DNA of 6,178 nt from Massilia sp. (GCA_003520365.1 DOUW01000517.1:1-6178), one strand, 5' to 3'. Counted from the stretch's first letter, positions 1 through 5,746 are shown. The notes: a model not told the origin generated them from the sequence alone. A program made the numbers and translations.

Positions 1-483
1 CCGCACAACCCGCTGGCGCGCCTGCGCCTGCGCGTGGTGGCCCTGTCGGCGCTGCTGGTGCCGCTGGTGATCAGTGCCCTCAAGCAGGCGAGCGTCGCGC
101 ATTGTCCCTGGGATCTGGCCCGCTACGGCGGCACCGAGCCCTACCTGCGCCTGTTCGACGCCTTGCCGTTCGGCGTGCCGCCCGGCCACTGCCTGCCGGC
201 AGGGCACGCATCGAGTGCCTTGTGGCTGGTGTCCCTGTGCGTCTACTGGCTGCCGCTGCGTACCCGCATGGCGGGGCGCGTCGCGGCGGCGGCACTGGCC
301 CTCGGCGGGGCGGTTGGCTGGATGCAGCAACTGCGCGGCGCGCATTTCCTGACCCACACGCTGTGGTCGGCCTGGATTGCCTGCGCCATCGTGCTGGTCC
401 TGGTGCTGGTCCTGCAGTGGCAACCGCTGCAGCGGCTGCGCGCGCTTCTCGAAGAACGCGATACCGTCGACGAAGCCGTTTGA
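1..483 (+). CDS. PAP2-superfamily membrane phosphatase, 5' end outside the window
   Basis: The frame is open from base 1 to the TGA at 481-483, giving 160 visible residues; the true start lies upstream, and the GTG at 34 is internal. PAP2 enzymes are integral membrane phosphatases acting on lipid phosphates such as undecaprenyl or lipid A phosphates. Seen in the sequence: a first hydrophobic helix, a Lys at 82-84 followed by an HCPWDL segment and YGG, the core PAGH motif (general acid His codon 205-207) after a CxP context, and a third motif RGAHFLTH with the probable nucleophile His at 343-345. Three further hydrophobic helices follow, then a short charged tail (LLEERDTVDEAV). The HCPWDL/PAGH/GAHFLTH pattern fits a PAP2 subgroup that I recall from beta- and gammaproteobacteria. 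Motif 3 departs from the textbook SRx5Hx3D: Gln sits at the Arg position and His at the Asp position. Substrate cannot be decided. It converges with the operon at 552. Confidence 0.85.
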   Translation, partial: PHNPLARLRLRVVALSALLVPLVISALKQASVAHCPWDLARYGGTEPYLRLFDALPFGVPPGHCLPAGHASSALWLVSLCVYWLPLRTRMAGRVAAAALALGGAVGWMQQLRGAHFLTHTLWSAWIACAIVLVLVLVLQWQPLQRLRALLEERDTVDEAV

Positions 484-513
484 AGAGGCGCGGGGCCTGC
501 CAGGCTTGCCATA

Positions 514-530
514 CTCGGCGCTTTTCCGAG
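514..530. terminator. Weak hairpin between convergent genes
   Basis: In the 68-base gap between two convergent stop codons, CTCGG (514-518) pairs with CCGAG (526-530) across a 7-base loop containing four T. The stem is only 5 bp and no clear U-tract follows on either strand, so it would be a poor intrinsic terminator. It is listed because it is the only stem I see in a place where both transcripts must end. Rho-dependent termination is equally likely. Confidence 0.2.
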
Positions 531-551
531 GAGGCGGTCCCGCTACAGAGG

Positions 552-2153
552 CTAGAGCGCTTCCAGCTTTGGTCCGCGCAAACCGACCAGCAGCGCCTTG
601 CCCTTGGCGTCGACGCGGAATTCCCCGTACCTGGCATGGCTCCAGCGCTCCGCCTCCCCTTCGGCGAAATACCAGGCGTCGCTGGCAATCATCAGGCGCC
701 CTTTCTTGCGCACCAGTTCGATCAGCATCTCGTCCGCGGCCAGCGCCTCTCCTTCATGGATGCGTAGCGGCGTCGCGACACCATTCGGCGCCCGCCGCGC
801 GACCAGCATCGCCGCATCGGCCGCCGACAGGGCGACTTCGGGTGGCAGCGCATAATTCAATGCCATGTAGTCGCCCTGCATCAGCGAGCGCGGGTCGACC
901 GGCGCCAGTTCGACATACACCGGCGCGCCATTGCGGATCAACGCCTCTTTTTCCCAGATGGCCGTATTCGCCACGACAAGGACGAGCGCACCCGCGCCGC
1001 CGATCGCCAGGCGCCGCCAGCGCTCGCGTGTAGCCGGCGCGCGCAAGAGCGCATGCAGGGGCGCTTCCGCCGGCGCTTCGGCCGGCATGGCATAGCGGGT
1101 GACGGCGCCCAGCAAGGCGCCACAGGCGGCGAGCACCACCGCCTTGATCCCCAGGGGCCAGGCCAACTGGTAATAGAAGGCGCCGACGATCCACAAGGCC
1201 GACGCCGCGGCCAGCATCGCGAGATTGCGGCGCCCGTTCGCTGCGCAGACCGCGCACACCAGCAGGACCGCACCGAGTGCGACCGAAAACCAGCACAGGC
1301 AGGCAGCCGTTGCCGCCACCGTCCCGAACCAGAAACTGCGCAAGGCCGGCCATTGACGCATCGACCAGGCGGCGGCGAGCAGCGCGCACGCCACGGAAAC
1401 GAGGGCAGTGGCGCCGGCGGGAACGCTGGTATGGAACGGCAGCATGCTGGACAGGTGAGCGGCACCGAACAGGAAGGTCCTTCCCGCGCACAGTGCCAGC
1501 AGGAGCACCGTCATCGACCCCACGCCGGTCAGGATGGATTCCATCGCGCCGGCGATCCTGGCGCTCTCTGGCTTGTGTTCGATTCGCCGCAATACGGCAT
1601 GCCCGCCGATCCAGGCAAACGCCATGAAGTTGAGCACATATTCGGCAGGCACTCCCGTCGTTGCCGAGTAAATTTGACGGTAAGACACCGAAAGGGTCAG
1701 CAGGCTGACGAAACTGGCGGCCAGGAGTGCGCGCAGCCAGCCTTGCGGGACCGATACCGCCAATATCATCGTCAGCAGCGCCATCAGGCCCAGGCTCGAC
1801 TGGACGATTTTACTGTCGAAGCTGCCGAAACCGACCAGGGCCGTACCGACAATCAGGCTGGCAACGCCCAGCTGCTCGACAAACAGGGATTTGCCGCCCT
1901 GGTACAGCATGGCGACGGCCGCGCCGAGCACCAGGACGCCGACGGCGACGAAGGCGCCTTCGTCCGGCTTCGCGTCCGACAGGAGTACGAGCACGACGAG
2001 TATGCCCAGGGGGATTGCGGCGAACCAGGCGGCAATCGCCGTCATGACCACCACGGCCCAGGGGCGCTCCTTGTCCTGCGACGCCACGACGGCGTCCGAG
2101 ATCAGGCCTTGCAGCGCTGCTTCGTGAAGAATGTTGTCCATGCGTTTGCTCAT
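552..2153 (-). CDS. DUF4401-GDYXXLXY fusion membrane protein
   Basis: A 533-residue protein of unknown biochemical role. Residues about 30-355 form roughly ten hydrophobic helices of the DUF4401 type, ending in a typical FYYQLAWPLGIKAVVLAACG segment. After a linker rich in Ala, Pro and Glu (about 356-380), one more helix (382-399) leads into a C-terminal non-membrane domain with the signature LAPVDPRSLMQGDYMALNY; the GDYMALNY at 427-434 defines the GDYXXLXY family, and the family's RYGEFRVD stretch is at 508-515. I chose ATG 2153 because AGGGAG (2166-2161) lies 7 bases before it and because it overlaps the upstream stop as ATGA, a classic coupling arrangement. The frame stays open to 2693, but that extension lies wholly over the DUF2157 gene and is not membrane-like. 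In many bacteria, as I recall, the two domains are separate proteins; here they are fused. It probably sits in the inner membrane with the DUF2157 partner (inference). Confidence 0.9.
   Translation of the reverse strand: MSKRMDNILHEAALQGLISDAVVASQDKERPWAVVVMTAIAAWFAAIPLGILVVLVLLSDAKPDEGAFVAVGVLVLGAAVAMLYQGGKSLFVEQLGVASLIVGTALVGFGSFDSKIVQSSLGLMALLTMILAVSVPQGWLRALLAASFVSLLTLSVSYRQIYSATTGVPAEYVLNFMAFAWIGGHAVLRRIEHKPESARIAGAMESILTGVGSMTVLLLALCAGRTFLFGAAHLSSMLPFHTSVPAGATALVSVACALLAAAWSMRQWPALRSFWFGTVAATAACLCWFSVALGAVLLVCAVCAANGRRNLAMLAAASALWIVGAFYYQLAWPLGIKAVVLAACGALLGAVTRYAMPAEAPAEAPLHALLRAPATRERWRRLAIGGAGALVLVVANTAIWEKEALIRNGAPVYVELAPVDPRSLMQGDYMALNYALPPEVALSAADAAMLVARRAPNGVATPLRIHEGEALAADEMLIELVRKKGRLMIASDAWYFAEGEAERWSHARYGEFRVDAKGKALLVGLRGPKLEAL
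2150..2153 (-). other. ATGA stop/start overlap coupling the two operon genes
   Basis: Read on the minus strand, bases 2153-2150 are ATGA: ATG starts the DUF4401-GDYXXLXY gene and TGA ends the DUF2157 gene. A good AGGGAG site (2166-2161) lies inside the end of the first gene. This supports co-transcription and coupled synthesis of the two proteins, and fixes the start of the second gene. Confidence 0.85.
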
Positions 2154-3061
2154 GGCGCTTCTCCCTGTTGGCGGTAGCTGTTGTTCAGAAAAAGGATGCC
2201 GCGCACTGCGCCGGCCAGTGCCGCCAGGGCGAGCAGGGCAAGCAGGAATACCGCGCCGATTTCCCAAGAGCTGGACAGCAGCTTCTCGGCCGCTTCGCTG
2301 AGCACGACAAAGAGCAGACCCAGCGCGACGGTGCTCAGCGCAACGACATCGAAGAAGGCGCGTTGCGCCAGCAGGCCGCAGGCGGCCAGCAGTATCAGCA
2401 AGGAAACGAAGGAGGAGGAGGCCGCCAGCCAGGCCGTGGCGACCAGGACGGCGAGGTCGAACGGCACCACACCGGCGCCGGTGAAGCGCTGCAGCGGCTT
2501 GCTCATCAGGCAGGCAAGTCCGGTGGCCAGCAGTGCGGTCACCGGGTCGCGGGGAAAACGGTAACCCAGCGACCAGCTCCAGGTCGCGATGGCGGCCGAT
2601 GCCACGATCACCCAGGCCGCCCAGACCACGTCGGAACGGGCGCCGAGCGCCAGCGGCAGCGCCAGGGCAGTCCACAAGGCAAACAACTGCCACGCGTCGG
2701 CCCCCGTCTGGTAGGTCTGGCCGAAGTAGGCGAACAGGCCGCCGATCGCGAGCAAACCGAGCAGGCTGAGCGGTGCGCGGGCACGGGGGAGCAGCGCAGC
2801 GCCCGCGCAGGTCAGCAGCGTGAATCCCTGGAGCAAGCCGAACTGCCCGGCGCGTCCGAGGGAATGCCAGTTTGCCGCGACAAAGAAGATCAGTCCCAGT
2901 CCACCGAGCAGCGCGGCGATGGACGCCAGCGCGCGCCGGACCAGCGGCAAGGACAGGACCGGCCGGCGGTCGAGGCCGGCCAGGCGCCGCAAGGCTGCGA
3001 AGGTGGCGGCATCGAACCGGTGGCGTGCGACCAGGTCAAGGATGGCAAGACGTGTATGCAT
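2150..3061 (-). CDS. DUF2157 family multi-pass membrane protein
   Basis: A 303-residue protein. A basic cytosolic-looking N-terminus (about 1-42, with several Arg and a FDAATFAALRRLAG segment) precedes about eight hydrophobic helices from residue 43 to 292. DUF2157 hallmarks are visible: FFVAANWHSLGRAGQF at 59-74 and GQTYQTGADAWQLFALW at 114-130. The family has no established reaction; it regularly neighbours DUF4401 and GDYXXLXY proteins, as here. ATG 3061 is preferred over the in-frame ATG 3103 because the protein then begins like other family members and an AAGAAG run lies a few bases upstream, whereas 3103 has no ribosome binding site. The Shine-Dalgarno is weak in either case. Its TGA (2152-2150) overlaps the ATG of the next gene, so translation of the two is probably coupled. 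It heads the operon; the promoter must lie in the divergent region to its right. Confidence 0.88.
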   Translation of the reverse strand: MHTRLAILDLVARHRFDAATFAALRRLAGLDRRPVLSLPLVRRALASIAALLGGLGLIFFVAANWHSLGRAGQFGLLQGFTLLTCAGAALLPRARAPLSLLGLLAIGGLFAYFGQTYQTGADAWQLFALWTALALPLALGARSDVVWAAWVIVASAAIATWSWSLGYRFPRDPVTALLATGLACLMSKPLQRFTGAGVVPFDLAVLVATAWLAASSSFVSLLILLAACGLLAQRAFFDVVALSTVALGLLFVVLSEAAEKLLSSSWEIGAVFLLALLALAALAGAVRGILFLNNSYRQQGEAP

Positions 3062-3237
3062 GATGGCTTCTTCTTTTCTGGCGGTGAACAGGACCGCTGC
3101 CATTCTATGGTGACATATTGTTTATGCTTTGATGAAACTCCCTCTTAAAAAATACGCTTTCGAAAAGTTGCTTCTCGTCATTATCCGGGACTGTGGGCAG
3201 GCCATGATGGCAGGGTGATTTCACCAGGGAGGATGCG
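3062..3237. promoter_or_regulatory. Divergent intergenic region with AT-rich core
   Basis: This 176-base gap separates the DUF2157 operon (leftward) from the 90-residue gene (rightward), so it should hold at least two promoters. The stretch from about 3110 to 3185 is clearly more AT-rich than the rest of the window, including a TTAAAAAA run near 3146 and the palindrome TTTCGAAA at 3158-3165. A weak rightward candidate is TTGATG (3129-3134) and AATACG (3151-3156) with 16 bases between. For the leftward operon the region around 3105-3125 reads as an A/T-rich segment with ACAATA on the minus strand but no matching -35. I cannot assign either promoter with confidence. Confidence 0.3.
3226..3232 (+). 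promoter_or_regulatory. Strong Shine-Dalgarno AGGGAGG of the 90-residue gene
   Basis: AGGGAGG lies 5 bases before the ATG at 3238. It decides the start over the out-of-frame ATG at 3233, which is too close to the site. It is the main evidence that the small gene is translated. It is directly preceded by GGTGATTTCACC (3214-3225), a 5-bp inverted repeat around TT that could be a small operator or be chance. Confidence 0.7.
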
Positions 3238-3510
3238 ATGCAGAGCACAAATGAATTGAGCGACAAGCTCCTGGGGCCGATGAAAAACATCGTCGGCAAG
3301 CATGAAACGGCGATCCGGCCGCTGCTGGGCGGGGGCGAGACAGCGGCGCGCGCCGCGCTGCAGAACGACGAGGCCGTGCGCAAGGTCGCGGTCTTCTGCT
3401 ATCCGCTGCTGCCGGGCTTGCTGCGCCTGGCGGTGAAGGAGCCGGTGTTCGTGAATTTCGTGATGAACAACCGCGAGCGCGTGCTGGCCGCGCTGGTCAG
3501 CAGGGAATGA
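3238..3510 (+). CDS. Small protein of unknown function (90 residues)
   Basis: I do not recognise this family. The protein starts at ATG 3238 behind an AGGGAGG site and ends at TGA 3508-3510. It is mildly basic (about 12 Lys/Arg against 9 Asp/Glu), with no signal peptide and a single Cys (54). Residues 1-28 look amphipathic (KLLGPMKNIVGKHETAIRPLL), a GGG turn lies at 31-33, and residues 50-66 (VAVFCYPLLPGLLRLAV) plus 69-76 (PVFVNFVM) are hydrophobic but interrupted by two prolines, so they could form a helical hairpin or a membrane-associated segment rather than a clean transmembrane helix. Codon choice is G/C-ending like the neighbours, which argues for a real gene. It stands alone between a divergent operon and a convergent exporter gene, so context gives no function. 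Good evidence that it is coding; none for its role. Confidence 0.75.
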   Translation: MQSTNELSDKLLGPMKNIVGKHETAIRPLLGGGETAARAALQNDEAVRKVAVFCYPLLPGLLRLAVKEPVFVNFVMNNRERVLAALVSRE

Positions 3511-3528
3511 GTGCTTTGCCGGGCGCGT

Positions 3529-4965
3529 TCAGGCCTGCTGGACCACCGGCTCGGCCTCCGTCGCCTTTTCCCGTCCGCGGCTGATGCTGTCGCCGTCCTC
3601 GCGGCGCAGGCGCCAGAAGATGACGGCCGACACCACGGTCAGCACGGCCAGCGTATCGAAGGCGTGGTGCAGCGCGCCCGTCACCAGCACCTGGTTGGTC
3701 TGCGGCACGCGGCCGAGGAACCAGGCGGTGACGAGCGAACCGGTCGCCAGGCCAAAGCTCATCGACAATTGCTGGAACGAACTCGAGATGGTGCTGGCCA
3801 TGCTCGAATCCCGGGTCTCGATGTCGGCGTAGGCCAGGGTATTCATGCTGGAGAACTGCAGCGAATTGAAGAAGCCCTGCATCAGGCTGATGCAGACGAT
3901 CGCCGCCAGCGGCGTGTTCGGACCAACCTGGCCGAACAGGAAGATCGTGACCCCGATGCACAAGGTATTGGCCACCAGCACCTGGCGGTAGCCGAAGCGC
4001 GCCAGCACCTTGGGCGCGATCAGTTTCATTCCCATCGCCGCGGCGGCCGAAGGCATCATCAACAGCCCCGATTGCCAGGCCGGCAGGCCCAGGCCCAGCT
4101 GGTAGAGCAGCGGCAGCAGGAAGGGCAGGCCGCCCACGCCCAGGCGCGTGACGAAGCCGCCGACCACGGAAATGCGGAAAGTACGCACTTTCAACAGCGT
4201 CAGGCGCAGCAGCGGGAACTTGATGCGGCTGGCATGCAGGGCGTAGCTGGCAAGCAGCGCGATCGACAGCGCCAGCAACAGGGCCATCGTCATGCCGCTA
4301 AGCGTGTGTTCGCCGAATATCTCCAGCAGCCAGGACAGGATGGCGGTGCCGGTGCTGAACAGGATCAGGCCCAGCACGTCGAGCGGGCGGCGCTCGTCGC
4401 CGTGGTAGTCCGGCATGTGCCGGTACACCAGGTACATGGCGATCAGTCCGAAGGGCACGTTGATGAAGAAGATGGCGCGCCACGAAGTCCAGTGCACCAT
4501 CAGGCCGCCGACGGTCGGCCCCAGCAGCGGGCCGATGAGCGCCGGGATGATGACGAAGTTCATCGCCCCCAGCAGTTCGGATTTCGGGAAAGTGCGCACG
4601 ATGGCGAGGCGGCCGACCGGCATCATCATCGCACCGCCCAAGCCTTGCAGCAGGCGGGCGGCGGTCAGCATCTCGGCATTCGCCGACAGGCCGCACAGGA
4701 CCGACGAGGCCGTGAAGATGCCGATTGCGATCAGGAACACGCGGCGGGTGCCGAAGCGGTCGGCCATCCAGCCGCTCACGGGGATGCCGACGGCCAGGCC
4801 GAGGATGTAGCTGGTGACGACCGACTTCAGGCTCAGCGGCGTAACCCCGAGGCTGGCCGCGATGCTGGGAATGGCGGTGTTGACGACCGTGGCGTCGAGC
4901 TGCTCCATGAACAGGGCAGTAGCGACCAGCCACGGCAGGTATTTCTTGACGGTGGAACTATCCAA
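3529..4965 (-). CDS. DHA2-family MFS drug exporter (MdtD/EmrB-like)
   Basis: An inner-membrane, proton-driven multidrug efflux transporter of the 14-helix DHA2 type; 478 residues from the chosen start, close to E. coli MdtD (about 471), which it resembles along its whole length. Visible signatures: FMEQLDATVVNTAIPSIA at 19-36, with the DHA2 motif D1 residues D24 and N29; motif A GWMADRFGTRR at 65-75; ARLLQGLGGAMMMPVGR at 103-119 (motif B region); and motif C GPLLGPTVGG at 145-154. The second half keeps the MdtD-like MQGFFNSLQFSSMNTLAYADI segment. I chose TTG 4965 because GAGGG (4974-4970) lies just before it and the N-terminus then matches relatives in length; the GTG at 5019 has no ribosome binding site and adds 18 hydrophilic residues. 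The C-terminus is a charged tail. No periplasmic adaptor or outer membrane partner is beside it and no regulator is visible, so its substrate is unknown. Confidence 0.92.
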   Translation of the reverse strand: MDSSTVKKYLPWLVATALFMEQLDATVVNTAIPSIAASLGVTPLSLKSVVTSYILGLAVGIPVSGWMADRFGTRRVFLIAIGIFTASSVLCGLSANAEMLTAARLLQGLGGAMMMPVGRLAIVRTFPKSELLGAMNFVIIPALIGPLLGPTVGGLMVHWTSWRAIFFINVPFGLIAMYLVYRHMPDYHGDERRPLDVLGLILFSTGTAILSWLLEIFGEHTLSGMTMALLLALSIALLASYALHASRIKFPLLRLTLLKVRTFRISVVGGFVTRLGVGGLPFLLPLLYQLGLGLPAWQSGLLMMPSAAAAMGMKLIAPKVLARFGYRQVLVANTLCIGVTIFLFGQVGPNTPLAAIVCISLMQGFFNSLQFSSMNTLAYADIETRDSSMASTISSSFQQLSMSFGLATGSLVTAWFLGRVPQTNQVLVTGALHHAFDTLAVLTVVSAVIFWRLRREDGDSISRGREKATEAEPVVQQA

Positions 4966-4969
4966 TCGG

Positions 4970-4974
4970 CCCTC
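4970..4974 (-). promoter_or_regulatory. Shine-Dalgarno GAGGG supporting a TTG start
   Basis: On the minus strand GAGGG is followed by CCGA and then TTG (4965-4963), which opens the exporter frame with MDSSTVKKYLPW. The upstream GTG at 5019 lacks any purine-rich site and overlaps the best promoter-like sequence. The rare start codon could hold expression low. Confidence 0.55.
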
Positions 4975-5016
4975 ATCCAGTCCGGCGCAGCGGGTGCGTG
5001 CGCCTGCCCGGATTGT

Positions 5017-5044
5017 CACATAAATCAGGAAACGTCGATTTCAA
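5017..5044 (-). promoter_or_regulatory. Candidate promoter of the exporter gene
   Basis: On the minus strand TTGAAA (5044-5039) and TATGTG (5022-5017) are separated by 16 bases. The -35 is a fair match and the -10 is weak (TAT conserved). It would place transcription start near 5010, about 45 bases before TTG 4965. The -35 lies in the loop of the inverted repeat at 5025-5058, so it overlaps the likely pagL terminator. Confidence 0.25.
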
Positions 5045-5058
5045 GCGGACGTTCCTGA
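5025..5058 (-). terminator. Imperfect 11-bp inverted repeat downstream of pagL
   Basis: TCAGGAAACGTC (5025-5036) and GACGTTCCTGA (5048-5058) are complementary over 11 bp with one bulged A and an 11-base loop. On the minus strand the structure begins 22 bases past the pagL stop and is followed by TTTAT, a short T-rich run rather than a full U-tract. It most likely ends the pagL transcript and insulates the exporter gene. An operator for the exporter is the alternative, since its candidate -35 lies in the loop. Confidence 0.45.
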
Positions 5059-5080
5059 ACAGACAGGGGACTGGAAAGAC

Positions 5081-5650
5081 TCAGAACTGGTAGCGGACCT
5101 GGGCCACCAGGAAGTTCACGCCGCTGTTGGGCTTCTTGATGCTGCCGTTTGAGTAATGCTGGACCTTCAGGCCGAAGTCCCACTTGTCGTGGGTGACGTA
5201 GCCGATGCCGAGGTGGTCGCCGAACTGGAAGGCGGTCGACAGGCGGTTGTCGTCGTTGTTGTACAGCTCCGACATCAGGTTGGCGCCGATGCCGCCCTCG
5301 ACGTACCAGCCGAGCTTGTCGTCGCGCTGGTAGCGGAACACCGGAGTAATGCCGATCACGCCGATGTTCTGGTGCTCGCCGCGCACGTTGCGGTAGGCCG
5401 AGCCGCGCCAGTAGGCGGCGGACAGGTCCCAGTAACCGCCCAGGTGACGGCCGTTCGAGGCGAACCATTGCTTGTCCCAGTTCGACTGGACGGCCAGCCG
5501 GCCCATGCGCACCTTGGCGCCGGTGCCGTATTCGAAGGAAACCGAGTCGACCCAGCCGTTGTCGGCCGCACAGGCCTGGCCACCACACATCAAGGCAACT
5601 GCGGCGAGGGCGCTGCCGATTTTTTTGATAGAGACCATAATTGCTTTCAT
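5081..5650 (-). CDS. pagL: PagL-like lipid A 3-O-deacylase (acyloxyacyl hydrolase), outer membrane
   Basis: A 189-residue protein predicted to remove the 3-linked acyl chain of lipid A in the outer membrane, which alters endotoxicity and envelope properties. Residues 1-29 are a signal peptide (two Lys, hydrophobic SALAAVALM core, cleavage near QACAA-DN), leaving about 160 residues, the size of the 8-stranded PagL barrel. Alternating beta-strand patterns run through the mature part and the last residue is Phe, as outer-membrane assembly expects. The family motif HYSN with following KKPNSGVNF lies near the C-terminus: H165 and S167 match the catalytic His and Ser. By counting from the Pseudomonas enzyme as I remember it, the catalytic Glu position is N179. 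ATG 5650 is used; an in-frame ATG at 5638 also leaves a good signal peptide, and neither has a clear Shine-Dalgarno. It is a single gene, divergent from the dehydrogenase. Confidence 0.88.
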   Translation of the reverse strand: MKAIMVSIKKIGSALAAVALMCGGQACAADNGWVDSVSFEYGTGAKVRMGRLAVQSNWDKQWFASNGRHLGGYWDLSAAYWRGSAYRNVRGEHQNIGVIGITPVFRYQRDDKLGWYVEGGIGANLMSELYNNDDNRLSTAFQFGDHLGIGYVTHDKWDFGLKVQHYSNGSIKKPNSGVNFLVAQVRYQF

Positions 5651-5657
5651 GAATATG

Positions 5658-5675
5658 CGCCAGTCGACGCTGGCG
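5658..5675 (-). promoter_or_regulatory. Hairpin in the pagL leader where a ribosome site is expected
   Basis: CGCCAG (5658-5663) and CTGGCG (5670-5675) form a perfect 6-bp GC-rich stem with a 6-base loop. In the pagL transcript it ends 7 bases before the AUG, exactly where a Shine-Dalgarno would sit, and no purine-rich site is seen. It could limit ribosome access or, as DNA, be an operator. The structure is certain on paper; the role is inference. Confidence 0.35.
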
Positions 5676-5736
5676 AAACGATGAATATTGTACTGGCACG
5701 AACAAAACCGCGTCGCCAGCCCCTCGTAAAATTGTC

Positions 5737-5742
5737 AAGGAG
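5737..5742 (+). promoter_or_regulatory. Shine-Dalgarno AAGGAG of the dehydrogenase gene
   Basis: AAGGAG lies 4 bases before ATG 5747 and fixes the start; the spacing is slightly short but workable. The resulting N-terminus begins a few residues before the glycine-rich Rossmann motif, as is usual in the family. Confidence 0.65.
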
Positions 5743-5746
5743 CCGC

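Larger units (their letters stand above)
5651..5746. promoter_or_regulatory. Divergent intergenic region between pagL and the dehydrogenase gene
   Basis: The 96 bases must hold both promoters. TACAAT (5692-5687, minus strand) is a good -10 shape for pagL but has no -35 at the right distance. TTGACA (5738-5733, minus strand) is a perfect -35 shape but lacks a matching -10. TAAAAT at 5727-5732 (+) is too close to the dehydrogenase start. The region also holds a hairpin (5658-5675) and a direct repeat ATGAATAT (5649-5656 and 5681-5688), the first copy overlapping the pagL start codon. Confidence 0.3.

Noticed and set aside
1053..2177. A 374-codon open frame on the + strand over the DUF4401 region
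   Set aside because: Antisense to a membrane protein with clear family motifs; composition is Gln/Arg/Gly-rich low-information sequence and there is no start signal.
2154..2693. Extension of the DUF4401-GDYXXLXY frame upstream to 2693
   Set aside because: This part lies entirely over the DUF2157 coding sequence in another frame and reads as Arg/Gly/Ala-rich noise. The ATG at 2153 has a good ribosome site and overlaps the upstream stop.
2168..3148. A 326-codon open frame on the + strand over the DUF2157 gene
   Set aside because: Same pattern: antisense shadow with a Gln/Gly/Arg-rich translation and no recognisable domain.
3150..3170. Possible intrinsic terminator on the minus strand (CTTT-TCG-AAAG followed by a T6 run)
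   Set aside because: The stem is only 4 bp of mostly A-T pairs and it lies upstream of a gene start, so it is better read as AT-rich promoter sequence.
3105..3383. A 92-codon open frame on the minus strand covering the intergenic region and the small gene
   Set aside because: It overlaps the better-supported 90-residue gene, has no ribosome site, and would cross the probable divergent promoters.
3511..5058. A 515-codon open frame on the + strand
   Set aside because: It lies antisense to the exporter gene, whose protein is unmistakable. The translation is rich in Gln, Arg, Ala, His and Asp without any domain, the usual shadow of a GC-rich gene.
1..5650. A lipid A remodelling island formed by the PAP2 phosphatase and pagL
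   Set aside because: The two genes are about 4.6 kb apart, on opposite strands, with unrelated genes between them; the PAP2 substrate is unknown, so a shared pathway is not supported.
5727..5732. TAAAAT as a -10 box for the dehydrogenase gene
   Set aside because: Transcription would begin inside the Shine-Dalgarno sequence and there is no -35 at 16-18 bases upstream.
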